NCBI GenBank assembly: GCA_030248215.1
Contig: JASANG010001477.1
Span: forward strand, 37,571 to 101,570
DNA length: 64,000 nucleotides
Source of the DNA: Enoplolaimus lenunculus
Lineage: Eukaryota; Nematoda; Enoplea; Enoplida; Thoracostomopsidae
Direction: 5' to 3'
How positions within the stretch are numbered: position 1 is the stretch's first letter; every line of letters begins with the position of its first letter. Below are positions 44,240-56,122 of this stretch, piece by piece. Under the pieces are notes generated by a model. The model was given only the letters and a program-made list of their open reading frames with translations, was not told where the DNA came from and made no database searches. The position numbers and the translations under genes are program-made.

Positions 44240-44360
44240 GTGTGCAGCATCCATTATTACCAGTTGCCCTACTGTACAAATTTGGATACTCGGAATTACA
44301 GGAATTCGTCACTTTTAAAACGTGTCACTAAGCTGGAGATAGGTACTATACGCATTTGAA
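44240..44360. mobile_element. Family H MITE, shortened (H4)
   Basis: TGTGCAGCATCCATTATTACCAGTTG on the left and CTGGAGATAGGTACTATACGCATTTGA on the right. Most of the interior is missing. Confidence 0.5.
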
Positions 44361-45343
44361 AAAGGGGATTAATGTGCACTCGACGCGGAAACCTGATCAG
44401 TGTTCTTATGTAGGTATACAAAGTAAAAAATATTGCTTAAACTGATGCACCCTATTGAAAGGTTTGCTCAAATGATTCACTTACACATCCCAACACAATG
44501 TTCTGGCGGCGACTATGGTGTGTGCCCAATTATTGTTTTGTTTCAATACTTCTATTTTGAACACTGACCTATAACTGCTTCTAGCAATGTATAATTTTAA
44601 AGGCCCGTCCTGATCCGGTATATGTATGGATACCTGATTTTACAATAATTACAGAAAATGAAACCTAGTCGACGGATCGACGGAGATATTGGGATTTATC
44701 CCCCGTCAGTCGAGTGGTACTAAAACTGTTCGCAATGCAAAAAGGTCCATCTGAAGCTCACAATGCGTTTTCTATGCCAAAAACTGAAAAAATACAACAG
44801 AGATACGGACCTTAATTCAAAAAAATATTGCTAAACCACACTTTTTGAAAACGCTACAATTTCAAAACCCAAAAAGTATCTTTTATTATACTTCAAAAAA
44901 TACCAGATTTACCACTGCAGAAAACTCCGAAAACCCTAAACCATTTTTTAAAGATTCATTTATACTTTTTAAACGGTATCTTCTACCGGTTGCATATCTT
45001 TGCATTTTTTAAGATTTCAGCAAATTTCTGAATTTGTCTTGAATATTCTTGTTTTAAAAGTTATTTTCAAAGTGTGTGTTAACTTCAAGTCGCGAAAAAA
45101 TCTGATAAATATTCCATAAAATTCGACGCTAATTATATACGGCATACAATTCCAGGAAATCATTTTTAGCCATCCTGAAAATCTCGCTCTGTTGTCTGGT
45201 ATAAACAAGCTTAAACAAAATGTGTACCATTAATTAAAATGAAAACCTTACAAATGAGAATATTAAAATACGTGCGATGCAAGTTTTGTTAAATCCCAAT
45301 ATCAATTCGGACCAAAAACAAACCATCTAATTACTGTTACGTA
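44361..45343. other. No recognised feature
   Basis: AT-rich sequence with no recognised gene or repeat. Confidence 0.35.
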
Positions 45344-45595
45344 CACTGTAAATTCCAATGAGTTGATTAATCAATTCAGCTTGCGCGTTAGTTATTTCTG
45401 AATTAATATCAGTACACATTAACTCGCTCTCAGTTCAGTTGATTCTCACTCTGAGTTGAGTTGACTCTGGGTTAGTTGATTAATTAGCTCAGACTGAATT
45501 GAATCAACTGAAAATTCTGAGTTCTGATTGTCCTAACTCAGCCTAAGTGATTCAACTCATTCTGAGTTTAAATCAACCCACTGAAATTTACAGTG
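45344..45595. mobile_element. Family G MITE (G2)
   Basis: CACTGTAAATTCCAATGAG on the left and CACTGAAATTTACAGTG on the right, TA on both sides (45342-45343 and 45596-45597). The interior is mostly GAGTTGA and TCAACTC words. Confidence 0.85.
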
Positions 45596-46330
45596 TAGCT
45601 TGTTGTTCATTGGTATCTGGTTAATTATGAAATTAGAAGTCGGTCTGTGGCAAACCCGCAAATTAGACGCCGTTTCGCTCATAATATAAAGTTCATGAAG
45701 GTCACGAATAGTGTGGCTGGCCGAAATGCCATGCGTTAACTTTAGCTCAAGAAAAAAATTTTACCGTTAACCCTGCCTCTATATGTTTACCATATAATGG
45801 AAGATTGCCGAGAAAAACGAATTGAGATATTTCTTTTTCAAGTAACAGATACAATCCGGTAAAAATGCTAGAAACAGCAGCGTTTTCGCCGCATAAATAA
45901 TAATTCTCGGAGCTGCGGCTCGGGTTGCCTGCTCAATTGCTCGAGATCAAACTTCTGGTCGTTTTGCAGCGGTGAACTTAAATTTTTTCGGTTTTAAAAA
46001 CAAAACGTTTGATCAAGGAAGTAGACAAAAATGCTTGTATTGCTGTCAATTCTGAAATTTGTCACAAAAGCTAAAAAAACGTATGGCTTCATATAATTTT
46101 AGTTTTGTACTCCAAGGCTCTATTTTTTGACGTTGAAAAAACAAGGTATTGTCGTAAGTACCTGGACAATAAAAGTCTTGCCTTTTTGCGTTCACAATTT
46201 TAAAACAACACCTAAAAATTAACAATCCAATTAAAATTTGGCTAATTTTTAGCAGTAAATTTAAAAAATATACTTTATTTTAAAGGCACGCTTAAAACGC
46301 GACATTGCTTAAATTACGGAATTTAAAACC
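45596..46330. other. No recognised feature
   Basis: AT-rich sequence without recognised features. Confidence 0.35.
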
Positions 46331-46530
46331 GGTATCGAGACAATTCGTCACCCGACAACTCATCGACCGACATTTCGTATTTACCCAACATCTCATATAC
46401 ATGACATTTTGTCGTCCATTACTATTAAGCTTAAGCTCACGTTAAGATTTAGGTTTATGCTCAAGTTTAGATTTAGGACTCTGTCCGTGTCTGGTGGCGG
46501 CGAAAAGTTATCGGGGGACAAATTATCATA
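46331..46530. mobile_element. Family L MITE (L3)
   Basis: The left GGTATCGAGACAATTCGTCACC is followed by a degenerate TTTAGGTTTATGC core. The right part GGCGGCGAAAAGTTATCGGGGGACAAATTATC is as in the copy at 60110-60405. Confidence 0.6.
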
Positions 46531-46760
46531 GATTATTCAAAACTTAAAACCTTATAGCCGACCTGCGGCCTACAGAAACTTTAAAAACTTACGTAATTGC
46601 AAGCATTAAAAATTTAAATGTCACTTAAAAAGTACTAGTTTACGGGACTCAACGGTATACGAAACAAGAATATATACTTAAAGCCTTAAAAATGTGTTTT
46701 CAGAGTTGAAAAAGTTACAGAAATAAATGAAAAAAATCGTATTTGTGTATCGGATGTAGT

Positions 46761-46975
46761 GTCCATATTCTCAAATACATGTAGCACATTTCGCCAGATA
46801 GTGATTAGTCCTGTCAATTTTGAATAAGCCTTTGGAAAACTGTATAATTTGCCACATATAACGATGTTTTACCTGTGAGCCGAGTTTGACTTCCGTATCT
46901 GGTGCAGTTCGCGAGTTTGAAAATCTATTACTAACATGTGACAGATGCTATATACAGGCATTTACCAATACTAGA
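46761..46975. mobile_element. Family H MITE (H5)
   Basis: CCATATTCTCAAATACATGTAG on the left. The right part has GTTCGCGAGTTTGAAAATCTATTACTAACATGTGACAGATGCTAT. Confidence 0.65.
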
Positions 46976-47671
46976 TGTGATGAATCTTAGGACAAGAATA
47001 CACAACTGACCAAAAATTGGTTTGTAAACAAAATGTGCCATCGTGCGTTGCGTTTCAGCCTGACCCCGCGCATTAGACATATATGCGAAAAGCTAAATTT
47101 AAGTACAGTCAGATACCAAAAATTGCTATTGGTATTCGTGTCAAAAACCTAGTTTATTCCATGGACACAAATCTAAATATAGATTAAACTATGCGCCTAT
47201 GGCTCATGAGTTTATACTTTGAAGTTTTATGATTAATCAAACCAAGAGTTGAGATGATCCTTTGCATAGGACACTTCACCAGAAGCCTATCAACAACATT
47301 AATGGAAACACAATCTTGCAAATATGACCTATTTTTTGTATTCTGGTACGCAAACGTATACAGTAATGATTGCAGTTGGTTTAGGCTTAACGATAAAGCC
47401 AAATTCTAATTAGTAATGTCAGTTTTTTTATTTAATAAGGTTTTGCAACACCAGCTGTGGGATTGAACATTTTTTACATTTTGTTGCATATTCTTGATTG
47501 CAAGTTTGAAATTCGGCATAAAATTTAATTTTGATGAAAAGCCCCGTTGTATTGTTCGCGATGGTAATTTTACGGAAATTTAATTTTTGCCTGCTGCTTT
47601 TTTGCATATTTTGGCAAATTTCAGGCAAAAAATACCTACTTTTAAATTTCGCGAGTGGTCTATTGGCTGAC
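46976..47671. other. No recognised feature
   Basis: AT-rich sequence. Minus frames at 47184-47402 and 47428-47628 lack domains. Confidence 0.3.
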
Positions 47672-47812
47672 AGGCCACCATCCGTAGGGTATGGGGGCGC
47701 TGAGCACGGGCGTTGGCTTGCGGTTAGGATTAAACTTATGTATTCGCTTACATTTAAGCTTCACAGTTGGGTTTAGGCTTAGGCTTAGTGAGGTGGTGTA
47801 AATATGTAACAT
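47672..47812 (+). mobile_element. Family B fragment, right end (B9)
   Basis: Degenerate TTAGGC words (GGGTTTAGGCTTAGGCTTAG) run up to ATGTAACATTGGCCC. The left boundary is uncertain. Confidence 0.4.
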
Positions 47813-48857
47813 TGGCCCAGATATAAATAGCCATGAAAAATATAATTATAAGTTAATTAGGTTGAATTAAAAACTATATTGACATTTAGGTTTTTATATC
47901 TCGCGAAAGAATGCTATTTTTAGCCTAACATTACAAAATAACCTTCTTCTTAATATGACTTCCACTTTGTAAAATTGAAAACTTCTGCCATATGTTTCAG
48001 AATTATTATGCTTATTGGTTTAATCCGTAGTTTATGACGTCGAATTTGGAAAAACAAATGGAATATCAAAATTGTGCCAAATTTTTTGCGCCGTTTTACA
48101 ATAATTTCGTCCACGGCGCTACAAAATTTTGCTTAGACCACTGCTATCACTTGCTCCTTTTCAAAATGAACTCGTGATAGCCCTGGCCTATAAGATATTT
48201 TGCGGCACCGTTGACAAAATAATTGAGAACGGCATATAGCTGAGAGTGGAAGCATTAGTTTATACCATCAACGGATGGGCTTAGTATGAATTGAAACAAG
48301 AGTTTGACGTAAATCACGACAGTCGCGAAAACGTTGAAATACGCAATTTATACGGATTCTATAAGCAAATAAGAAACCTTTACTAATGTTCTACTGAAAT
48401 TATTTACCGGTTTCCGTTGATATTTTCACAGGTTGCACGTTTCGAAGTATAAGGTATATTAAATGTTTCGTTATTTAAAAGCAATACCTTACTATTTAAA
48501 GAAAACACATTGTAAGCTAAAGCTACTGATGCACAACAATTTTTGTTGCTAAATGTTCACTACGACAAAACACGTGTGAAATACATTTCGACCCTCAAGA
48601 TTCAGTGAATCGCTATATTTCAAGACATTTGTTAAGTGGCTAAATATTTAACCGCCATCGCCTCTTCTTGGACCCAGCCTTAACCTAACGTATTAGCCGT
48701 AACATATAACCAGCAGCGACTGAGTACGCGGAACAGAGTGTTTTGATTGTAAGTCGACCCCCACAGGAAAATAAAGTAGTGTTGCTGACCACTAAACATC
48801 CACCAAAACTAAATTTTCGCGTTGAAATTTAAACCATTTAATGCAAAACATGCGTTA
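47813..48857. other. No recognised feature
   Basis: 1 kb of AT-rich DNA with nothing recognised. Confidence 0.35.
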
Positions 48858-49012
48858 GGGTTGCGCTATACTTTACTGTGCCGGACGCAGGCCCGCGCCG
48901 CCGCCCGCCGCCGGACGGCGGCTGCGATACTTTTAAAACAGTTTTACAGGGCCGCAGGCCGGCCCCTGGCGGCGCGCGGTGGTGTCCGGCGTCCGGCTGC
49001 GCGCGGCAACCC
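48858..49012. mobile_element. Family I Harbinger-like MITE, CGGCGG subtype (I3)
   Basis: GGGTTGCGCTATACTTTAC on the left, GCGCGCGGCAACCC-type right end, with a perfect 3-bp duplication TTA (48855-48857 and 49013-49015). The arms are CCGCCGCC and GGCGGC words, extremely GC-rich. A 128-codon open frame crossing this element is a by-product. Confidence 0.85.
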
Positions 49013-50050
49013 TTACTCTTTTGCCTATAGCTTTACTGCCAAAGATCGGTTTCATTACCGGAATTTTCGCTTCTCCTACGCTATGCCTAGGTTAGCTGTG
49101 GCGCCTCTGTTTGACTGTCCCATAAAAAATAGACCCCGCCACTGTGACTCTACCAGATTTTCCGCTTCAAATTTCGCCGTCAAATCATGTCTGCCTTTTT
49201 TTCGGTAAGCCAAAAGCGGAGTTGCGTTATTCAAACTGAGGTCAACTTGACATTGAAAATGGTGATTTGTTGAATAACAAATTGAACTAATATTTCATAA
49301 AATATGTATCATATCGCAAGAATAATTGTGTAGGTTTATTGTACAGATAGCCAATCCTCAAAAACCAGTGGCACAGAAAGGAGTATGGATGCTTGGCTTT
49401 TGGACACTTTTTTTCGCACATTTACGCTTAGGCTGTATGGTTTAGGGGAAAATTTACCTATGCCTTAGCATGTGCCTGAGGATAAGCATTTGTCAGAACC
49501 TCATTTTGCACCTAAGCCTTGAATCTAAAAGCCCTATCCTTACGTGTTGGGAAGGTGGACAAGAGCCATGTAGGGAGCCCAACATGTCGCAGATTTGGGT
49601 AGGCTTTAAGCTTGTCAGCAGTGCTGGCTGCAGTATTCCCACCAAAACGTCTAATTGGAGGACCGACCCTGGGGGTAACATCTTGGGAAACTAAAACCAT
49701 TTCGCGGACCACGAAGCTATCGAGCTGTGAAAAATGTTATTGGGGTCCATCGAACCTGCTTGAGGGAGGCGAGCCGACTATTCTAACTCCAATCCTGCTT
49801 GTCAATCATCAAAAACTACGACATACAATTCGGTTGTCCGAATCGTTGTGAGTCCAAAAGAAAGCCCAAATTTCCTCTGGATGCTCAACTCTTCTGAACC
49901 ACATCGGGTCCAAAAAATTTCCCCGTTAGAAAAGCAGACACTTACAAGGCTAAACAATACAAAATTTAGTTGGTTCAGCTAATAAGCTACCGTGTTGACC
50001 CCCACAGAACATAGGTGAGGTTAATGAAACATGTTCTCTATTATGCGTCT
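49013..50050. other. Unassigned; GC-richer patches with short open frames
   Basis: Segments at about 49020-49210 and 49500-49870 are less AT-rich and open on both strands for 60-80 codons. I recognise no family with confidence. Confidence 0.25.
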
Positions 50051-50253
50051 GGCCCATGTTACTTTAAGGGGCGGCCAGGTTTCTTGTGGGGACTATAAAA
50101 GAGTATGTTTAGATTCTAGATTACATTTTTTGCTTAGGCTTAAGCTTAGGCTTAGGCTTACGTTTAGGAACTCATTTTTGCAACGTTTAGGCTTATTTTT
50201 AGGCTTAGAAATACGCTTAATTTACAGTTACGCCCTTCAAAGTAACATTGACC
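50051..50253 (+). mobile_element. Family B MITE with TTAGGC core (B7)
   Basis: GGCCCATGTTACTTTAAGGG on the left and TTCAAAGTAACATTGACC on the right. The flanks ATGCGTCT and ATACGCCT agree at 6 of 8. Confidence 0.85.
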
Positions 50254-51053
50254 ATACGCCTTAACCAATAAGAGTTTATATTCTCAATTAGAATTGGTAA
50301 ATAGACAGAATTAAAAGTTTTTTAACATTCAAGCGAAGTTAAATTATCTTCATTAATTGTAAATGGTTCTCAAATTAAAAAAATTTAATGAAGTCATTAC
50401 ATTAAGTATATTTCGTGAAATAAATATCCACATTTACAGCATGAAACTGTCGATTTCTTCACAGAATTATTATTTCAGGGTAAGCTTACATTTCCTAGCA
50501 TAAGCAAATTGAGCAATGCTTCTAAAAATAACGACGAAATTTATATAATGGAAATTATTAATATGATACAACGGTTTTTTTGTCAACTTTTGCGTATCAA
50601 ATAGCATTACCAAAGTAAACATTGAAACTTAATTCGCGTTGAGAATAGATTGAAAACGAAGGTATTAGCATAATTTGGTACCACAGTCGTTGCTTAATAA
50701 TTTTAAAACCCGTTAACCTTCCGAAACAACTAAGTTACTGCGGAAAACAAACGTTCAAGCATCCAATTTTTCTTTTTCTGCTTCTCCGGTTCGATTTCGA
50801 GAAGATAAGTGTATGGTAGGGGCGGCGCTTGTCATGCCCCCCATTTCAGGGCATTAATTTACAATAGCAATTAAACCAACAAATTTGGTATTAATGCAAT
50901 GAAGAGTCGACGATGACCTCTTATACAGGAGTGTGAAACTTCCGAAATTACTTGTGGCATAAAAAGCACAACTGCGCGTTGCGTTTTGCCCAAACCCTTC
51001 GTATTCAAGTGGGGTCAACTGCATACAGGACTCAGCTAAACCTGAATCAGAAG
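50254..51053. other. No recognised feature
   Basis: AT-rich sequence with no recognised gene or repeat. Confidence 0.35.
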
Positions 51054-51268
51054 CACGAATACTCAAATGCGTGTAGCATCTATTACCAGTTGGTGATAGG
51101 TCTTGTAATTTTCGGTCCAAAGAATGGTGAGATTTGAAATTCAAAACATTTGTTGCTTTCGATTTGATCTACTTTTGTGCAAATTTTGAGATCTGCAATT
51201 ACAGCAGTTCGTAAGTTTGAAAACGTATTACTAACTGGTAATAAGTGCTATATGCATTTGAGAATATG
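51054..51268. mobile_element. Family H MITE (H6)
   Basis: Well-preserved copy: AATACTCAAATGCGTGTAG with CATCTATTACCAGTTGG on the left and AACTGGTAATAAGTGCTATATGCATTTGAGAATAT on the right. Confidence 0.8.
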
Positions 51269-51570
51269 GTGCAAAGAAAATCCACTGACAATATATATAC
51301 TACATTATACATAGCAACAGTATTTGAATCTGCTTTCAAGAATTTAATACGCCCTAAATCAGGGGGAATCGAATAATGCAGCGCGTGCCGGGTACATTCG
51401 TCCTTATACATGATGTATCCAGCTGCATACTCCTGTTGAAGTGTGCATCATTCACTGTTTGGAGCAATAAACTATGTACCAAGTTTAATTGGCAAGCTTG
51501 TAAAGCATTACTTTAAGGTAATGAAACCGTTTCTAAGAAGTAAACTACGGAATTCACCTAAAAAGCTTAA
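51269..51570. other. No recognised feature
   Basis: AT-rich spacer between H6 and I4. Confidence 0.3.
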
Positions 51571-51754
51571 GGGTTGCGCTGTACTTTCTAATTATTTTAA
51601 TGCCGTGTGGCGCCGTCCGTCAACGACCTTCAACCGTACGGTGCCGTCCGTCACCGTGGGTCGCGGTGCGGTATCGTACGCGAATTTTTGACGTACGATA
51701 CCGTATGGTGACGGACGGTGACGGGCGGAGCAGAAGGGAAATATAGCGCAACCC
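51571..51754. mobile_element. Family I Harbinger-like MITE, ACCGTCCG subtype (I4)
   Basis: GGGTTGCGCTGTACTT on the left, AATATAGCGCAACCC on the right, and a perfect 3-bp duplication TAA (51568-51570 and 51755-51757). The two halves mirror each other around CGTACGCGAATTTTTGACGTACG. Confidence 0.9.
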
Positions 51755-51933
51755 TAAGAACCAATAAATTGTTCTTTAAACAATTCCTTCTCAGAAGTGA
51801 CGTGAATTCGTACGGATTTCGTGTCTTAACCTATAACAGTAAATCTTCCGAATACCCATCAGCACCGCCAATATTGTTAAATGATAATTACGTACCAAAA
51901 ACTTCGAGTATGTCACGTCTGTATGTAAACGCA

Positions 51934-52073
51934 CCGGGCCCATAGCTAAGCAGGGCCAGGGGGGCTCAGCTCACCTGGAAAAATGTTGCTTCCCCTAGAA
52001 ACTTTTCACCTTTGCTTGTATGCCCGTCTTTAAATTTTTTAGCCACACCTAGCAACGTGAGCTGGCTACGAGC
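51934..52073 (-). mobile_element. Family A MITE (A8)
   Basis: CCGGGCCCATAGC on the left, GTGAGCTGGCTACGAGCTG on the right, with CCCCTAGAAACTTTTCACCTTTGCTTGTA inside. Confidence 0.75.
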
Positions 52074-52334
52074 TGATACGCATAGCGACAAAAACCTCCC
52101 CCCAAACTTACAATGAATATTGTTTTTTCGCCGCTGCGATTCGGGTTTCCGGCACTTGGCTTGATGAACCATTGCTTGATGCTGTTACAATTATGATTAA
52201 TGATAATTCTATTAAATGTAATTAACATATAACAGTTACGTTACTGTATAAGCTAAAACAATTCATTCGCCATTCAGCTAAGTTATCACATGCCTCAGTG
52301 TTTACTGATCCACTGATGCAGCTATAAGAATATT
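52074..52334. other. No recognised feature
   Basis: AT-rich spacer. Confidence 0.3.
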
Positions 52335-52664
52335 GGCCAATGTTACTTTTAGGGGCTTAACAATAGATTAAGCGTATTCATAAGCCTAAGATTAAGCCTA
52401 AGAGTTGCAAATGCGTATTCCTAAGCGTAAGCTTATTAAGCCTAAACCTAAGCATTGCAAAAGTGTATTTCTAAACCTAAGCCTAAGCCTAAGCGTTGCA
52501 AAAGCGTATTTCTAAGCCTAAGCCTAAACCTATGCGTTGCAAATGCGTATTTCTAATCCTAAGCCTAAGCCTAAGCCTAAAGCAAAAAATTATAATCTAG
52601 AATCTAAACCCACTGTTTTATACACTCACAAGAAACCTTTACGCCCCTTAAAATAACATGAGCC
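52335..52664 (-). mobile_element. Family B MITE with expanded core (B8)
   Basis: GGCCAATGTTACTTTTAGGG and CCCCTTAAAATAACATGAGCC, with flanks AGAATATT and AGAATATC (7 of 8). The core repeats a unit of about 40 bp, GTTGCAAAWGCGTATTTCTAAGCCTAAGCCTAA, four times, so the cargo has expanded at two scales. Confidence 0.88.
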
Positions 52665-53920
52665 AGAATATCAAAACGGCAATATTTCACTGCGCTGCAG
52701 GTGACTGACCGCTGTTAATAAATGCCTAGACAATTTTATTCAAATCAACGCCCACAACTGCGCGGAGATTTTAACAGGTGCATGGCACTCGTACACTTTC
52801 TTTCAACAAGCTTAATCCTAAGCTAAAGCCAAACTATAATGCTTAGCCTAAGTTATACCAAAATATTAAAATGTCGAACAGTTTGTGGCATGGGGGCAGT
52901 AAACAAGAATAAAATTCAGGCACCAAATGTTTCTTGTTAACGCGATCAAAATTTCCCAAAATCCTTTGTCAGTATTTAAAAAATTCATATTTACTAATTT
53001 TTCCCCTGCGGACTTCGTTACCATCAATTTCAAAGCTTGGACTGAAAGGTTGGTTACCCTAAGTATATTTTATTTTCCTTGACCGTTCTTATGGCTTGAG
53101 CGGCATTTGAAGCTATGAATTCAAAACAGTGGTAATATTGAAATTTCTAAAACCTGTCAATCAACTGAACGGTGCCAGCTCTTGCAGGCATGTACGACGG
53201 TGTGCGTAACAGCTTCTTCTTGGGTTGTGGAATTTTTTACATACTTAAGCCTACGCATACATGCTAGACACCAAAAGTTTGTTTTAAAACTTTTCCATCG
53301 AACATTACATGCAAACGTTTTTGCACTTGTAGAAGCATTAGTACCTGATTTTCAATTTTTTTCATTTTTTTCGTTTTTCGGAAAAAACAGGAACCCGTTT
53401 TTTTCAGTCGATTCATCAATTTTTACTGGTAAAAACCATTCCTGCATGCAGCACATTTCGACCCAATATTCTCGGACGGATCCCGTGATCAAATACAGAC
53501 CTGGGAGGCGTATATAATTAAACACATACGTTTTTAGTGTTTTCGCTTACCGCTAAGCAAATCGAAGAAGTTTAGTTTTTTTTCAACTGCGTCATAATGG
53601 GACGGAAACCATCTGTTGCCAAATGTTTGCCTAAAGTTAACTTATTATTAATACACAAAATTGGTTGTGCAATTGACAAAAAACAACACTAAAGAAATAT
53701 AGCGTAATTTTTGAAAATTTTCCAATTCTATGCTTGCACGTTTTCGAACGACTCCAATATTCCAAACTAATTTAATTGACGCCCACGAAGATTAATAATT
53801 TGAGATGAAATTCTGAGACAATTGGGATTAGGATTAATAGTTGCCAACAGTGAGTCCAACAACGGTGGGCACCTGTGCGAAAGCACTACATAAAATGAAA
53901 CATTTTGGTTTTAGAAATTT
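52665..53920. other. No recognised feature
   Basis: AT-rich sequence. A plus-strand frame at 53182-53517 has no domain I recognise. Confidence 0.35.
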
Positions 53921-53924
53921 GGGG

Positions 53925-54064
53925 AAGACACTCTCAAGCCGCTGCATTGTTTCTTGCTACGTCCGTGGTTGCATTCACACCAACATTTCGGTGCAATACG
54001 CAGCGATAGCGGTATTTAAGAGTGTATTGAAACTGCTCCTGCGCAGTCCGTCGCACAGTTACGC
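53925..54064 (-). other. Possible lone exon, unassigned
   Basis: On the minus strand a pyrimidine-rich tract ends in a good acceptor, TTCTTGCTTTTTCCAAATTAG. After it a frame is open for about 50 codons, with coding-like composition and residues such as HENTRGVTVRRTAQEQ and YRYRCVLHRNVGVNA, to a TGA. GC is clearly above the surroundings. I do not recognise the family, and a shorter plus-strand frame overlaps, so the call is weak. Confidence 0.25.
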
Positions 54065-54086
54065 CACGCGTATTCTCATGATAAGC

Positions 54087-54400
54087 TAATTTGGAAAAAG
54101 CAAGAATGCACGCAAAGTTAACAATAAGTGAAAATACAGAAGTCTTTCATTTGCGCAAATCCCAGTTGAAACTTAGATCATCAATTTTCAGTTGACACTG
54201 ATCAGCGGAAGTTTTCCCGTGTGCAATGTCAGTTGGAAACTTTTGCGTTCAAATATTTAATAAATTTAAACAAATCCTTTTTTAGAACAATTAATTTAAA
54301 GTTTTCCCACGGGATTAATCAATTAAAGTTCATCCCATACATTCGTCAACGAACAACAAATGTTTGCTTTTTAAACAACAATCTACATATAAAGTTTCAT
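54087..54400. other. No recognised feature
   Basis: AT-rich sequence before a family C element. Confidence 0.3.
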
Positions 54401-54660
54401 GGCCAATGTAAAGAACAGGGGCAAAACGGTATTATATTAAGCATATTCCTAAACTAAGCCTAAGCCTAAGCCTAATAAGCCTAAGCGTAAGAATAAGTAT
54501 ATTCCTAAGCCTAAGCCTAAGCCTAAGCCTAAGCGTAAGAATGAGTATATTCCTAAGCCTAAGGCTAAGCCTATGCCTAGCAGAAAATTAGTCTAAACCT
54601 TAAGCTTACTCTTTTCTAGTCCCACAGAAAAACGTTCTAGCCCTGATCTTTACATGGGCC
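54401..54660 (+). mobile_element. Family C MITE with TTAGGC core (C7)
   Basis: GGCCAATGTAAAGAACAGGG on the left, CTGATCTTTACATGGGCC on the right, and a perfect 8-bp duplication AGTTTCAT (54393-54400 and 54661-54668). The core shows a unit of about 60 bp, AAGCGTAAGAATRAGTATATTCC plus CCTAAG hexamers, in tandem. Confidence 0.92.
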
Positions 54661-54778
54661 AGTTTCATTTTGCATTGACAAATACAAGCTGATCCTAAAC
54701 TATGCAAAAGAAGATTTGAAAGCTTTTGTATACTTTTCCCCCCATTTAAGGTTACGGCTTATGCTTAAGCTAGACTTA

Positions 54779-54946
54779 GGGTTGCTGTAGATGTTACTGA
54801 TCCTGACGCCGGCGCACGTCGCCGCACGGCGGCGCGCGGTAATTTTAATAAACTTACATCGCCGCGCGCCGTCGTCCGGCGGCGTCCAGCGGCGTGCGGC
54901 GGCACGCGGCCGCATGCAGCGGCACGCGGCGAGTATAGCGCAACTC
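54779..54946. mobile_element. Family I Harbinger-like MITE, CGGCGG subtype (I5)
   Basis: GGGTTGCTGTAGATGTTAC on the left, AGTATAGCGCAACTC on the right. The left flank is TTA and the right is TCA. The arms are CGCCGCACGGCGGCGCGCGG-type words. Confidence 0.8.
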
Positions 54947-55479
54947 TCACGCTTAGACTTAGGCTTACATTTAATGTAACAACCAAGCAAATTCTTAGGC
55001 TTACGATTTAGGCATCATTTGCCCTTCTCCTAACCTTAAGTGTTAATGTAAGCGCAATGTACAGAAGCTAATTTAAGCACTGGGCACCAGAACGCTTGTT
55101 TTATTTCGTAGATAAACCAAAATTTTGTTTCAAAATTTCTTTGAAGGCTTAGATTATTTTCACTGTGAACAATAATATTTTACTCAGTATCCGAAATACA
55201 ATGCAAGCTGTCCTCACAGGTTGAAATATTCACGAACTGGCTTGTAAAGCGATGAATTACCTGATCGTCACATTGTGCACTGACTGTTTCCGTACAAATC
55301 GTGACATAAACAAAAGTCAAACCTAAAACGTATTAGAAACTGGCAAATATGCAAAAACCCAACAATAGCTCATCAAATAAAAGTAACAATCGTTTTAAGT
55401 CTGGCTACTGCAACTCTCTGAAGATGAAGGTTTTAAAGTTGCGATTGTTCTATTAAAGACTACTGTCCTTCGACAAGTG
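54947..55479. other. No recognised feature
   Basis: TTAGGCTTACATTTAATGTAACAACC at its start is a short TTAGGC-like remnant. Nothing else recognised. Confidence 0.3.
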
Positions 55480-55620
55480 TCGCGGGGAGCTGAGCCACCT
55501 TGGAACAGTTTTACCTCTTCTAGAAAATTTTCAACCTTGCTTGTAGGTCAATGTGAACCTTGTACGCCCCTCCTATACAATTTTTAGCTCCGCTAGCAAG
55601 GTGAGCTGGCTACGGGCCTG
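55480..55620 (-). mobile_element. Family A MITE, left end eroded (A9)
   Basis: Good right end GCAAGGTGAGCTGGCTACGGGCCTG and interior TTTTCAACCTTGCTTGTAGGTCAATG. The left end is only GCGGGGAGCTGAGCCACC. Confidence 0.75.
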
Positions 55621-56122
55621 CCTAAGTGTAATGCTTATTCTAAAGAATAAAATGCAGCGCATGGCATGGGCGTTTGGGCATTGGTGGCGTTTTCTCGTAA
55701 TTCAGCTATTGCCAGAAGGATTAGATGGACAATATATTTCAGTAGTGTAACTTCTATAACTGTACGACCTCTTAATTGGCTACCCCTCCCCCCCGGCCGC
55801 AATTTCAATAATTTTACGGAATTAAGAGCGTATGCATAACAGTGCATGGAACGTATGATTTCCCGTGTCAAAACTAGGCTTTTAGAAACTTCAAAATGGC
55901 TGGGTTGTTCAGCACGGTACTTAAGTGCGAAAAATAACAAGCACACATCACAGGTTACAATCTGAAGCATATAAATCAGCAAATGTTCAAATTGTGATTT
56001 AACAAAACGTCCACTTCAGATATTATTCTTAACGCTAAAACGTTAACAAAAGTTGTCACTTAGCGTTTACCAGTTGAACATTTTAAATAAATTACATGTT
56101 TGAGATCTATTCGAAGCTTATA
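55621..56122. other. No recognised feature
   Basis: A minus-strand frame of 115 codons (55635-55982) has no recognisable domain. Confidence 0.3.

Noticed and set aside
48822-49208. 128-codon open frame, Arg/Ala-rich
   Set aside because: It runs through a CGGCGG foldback MITE with its own TTA duplication. The lack of stops comes from GC richness.
49493-49712. Possible polyprotein fragment on the minus strand
   Set aside because: Faint resemblance only in a short stretch, with no recognisable domain core. Too weak to name an element.
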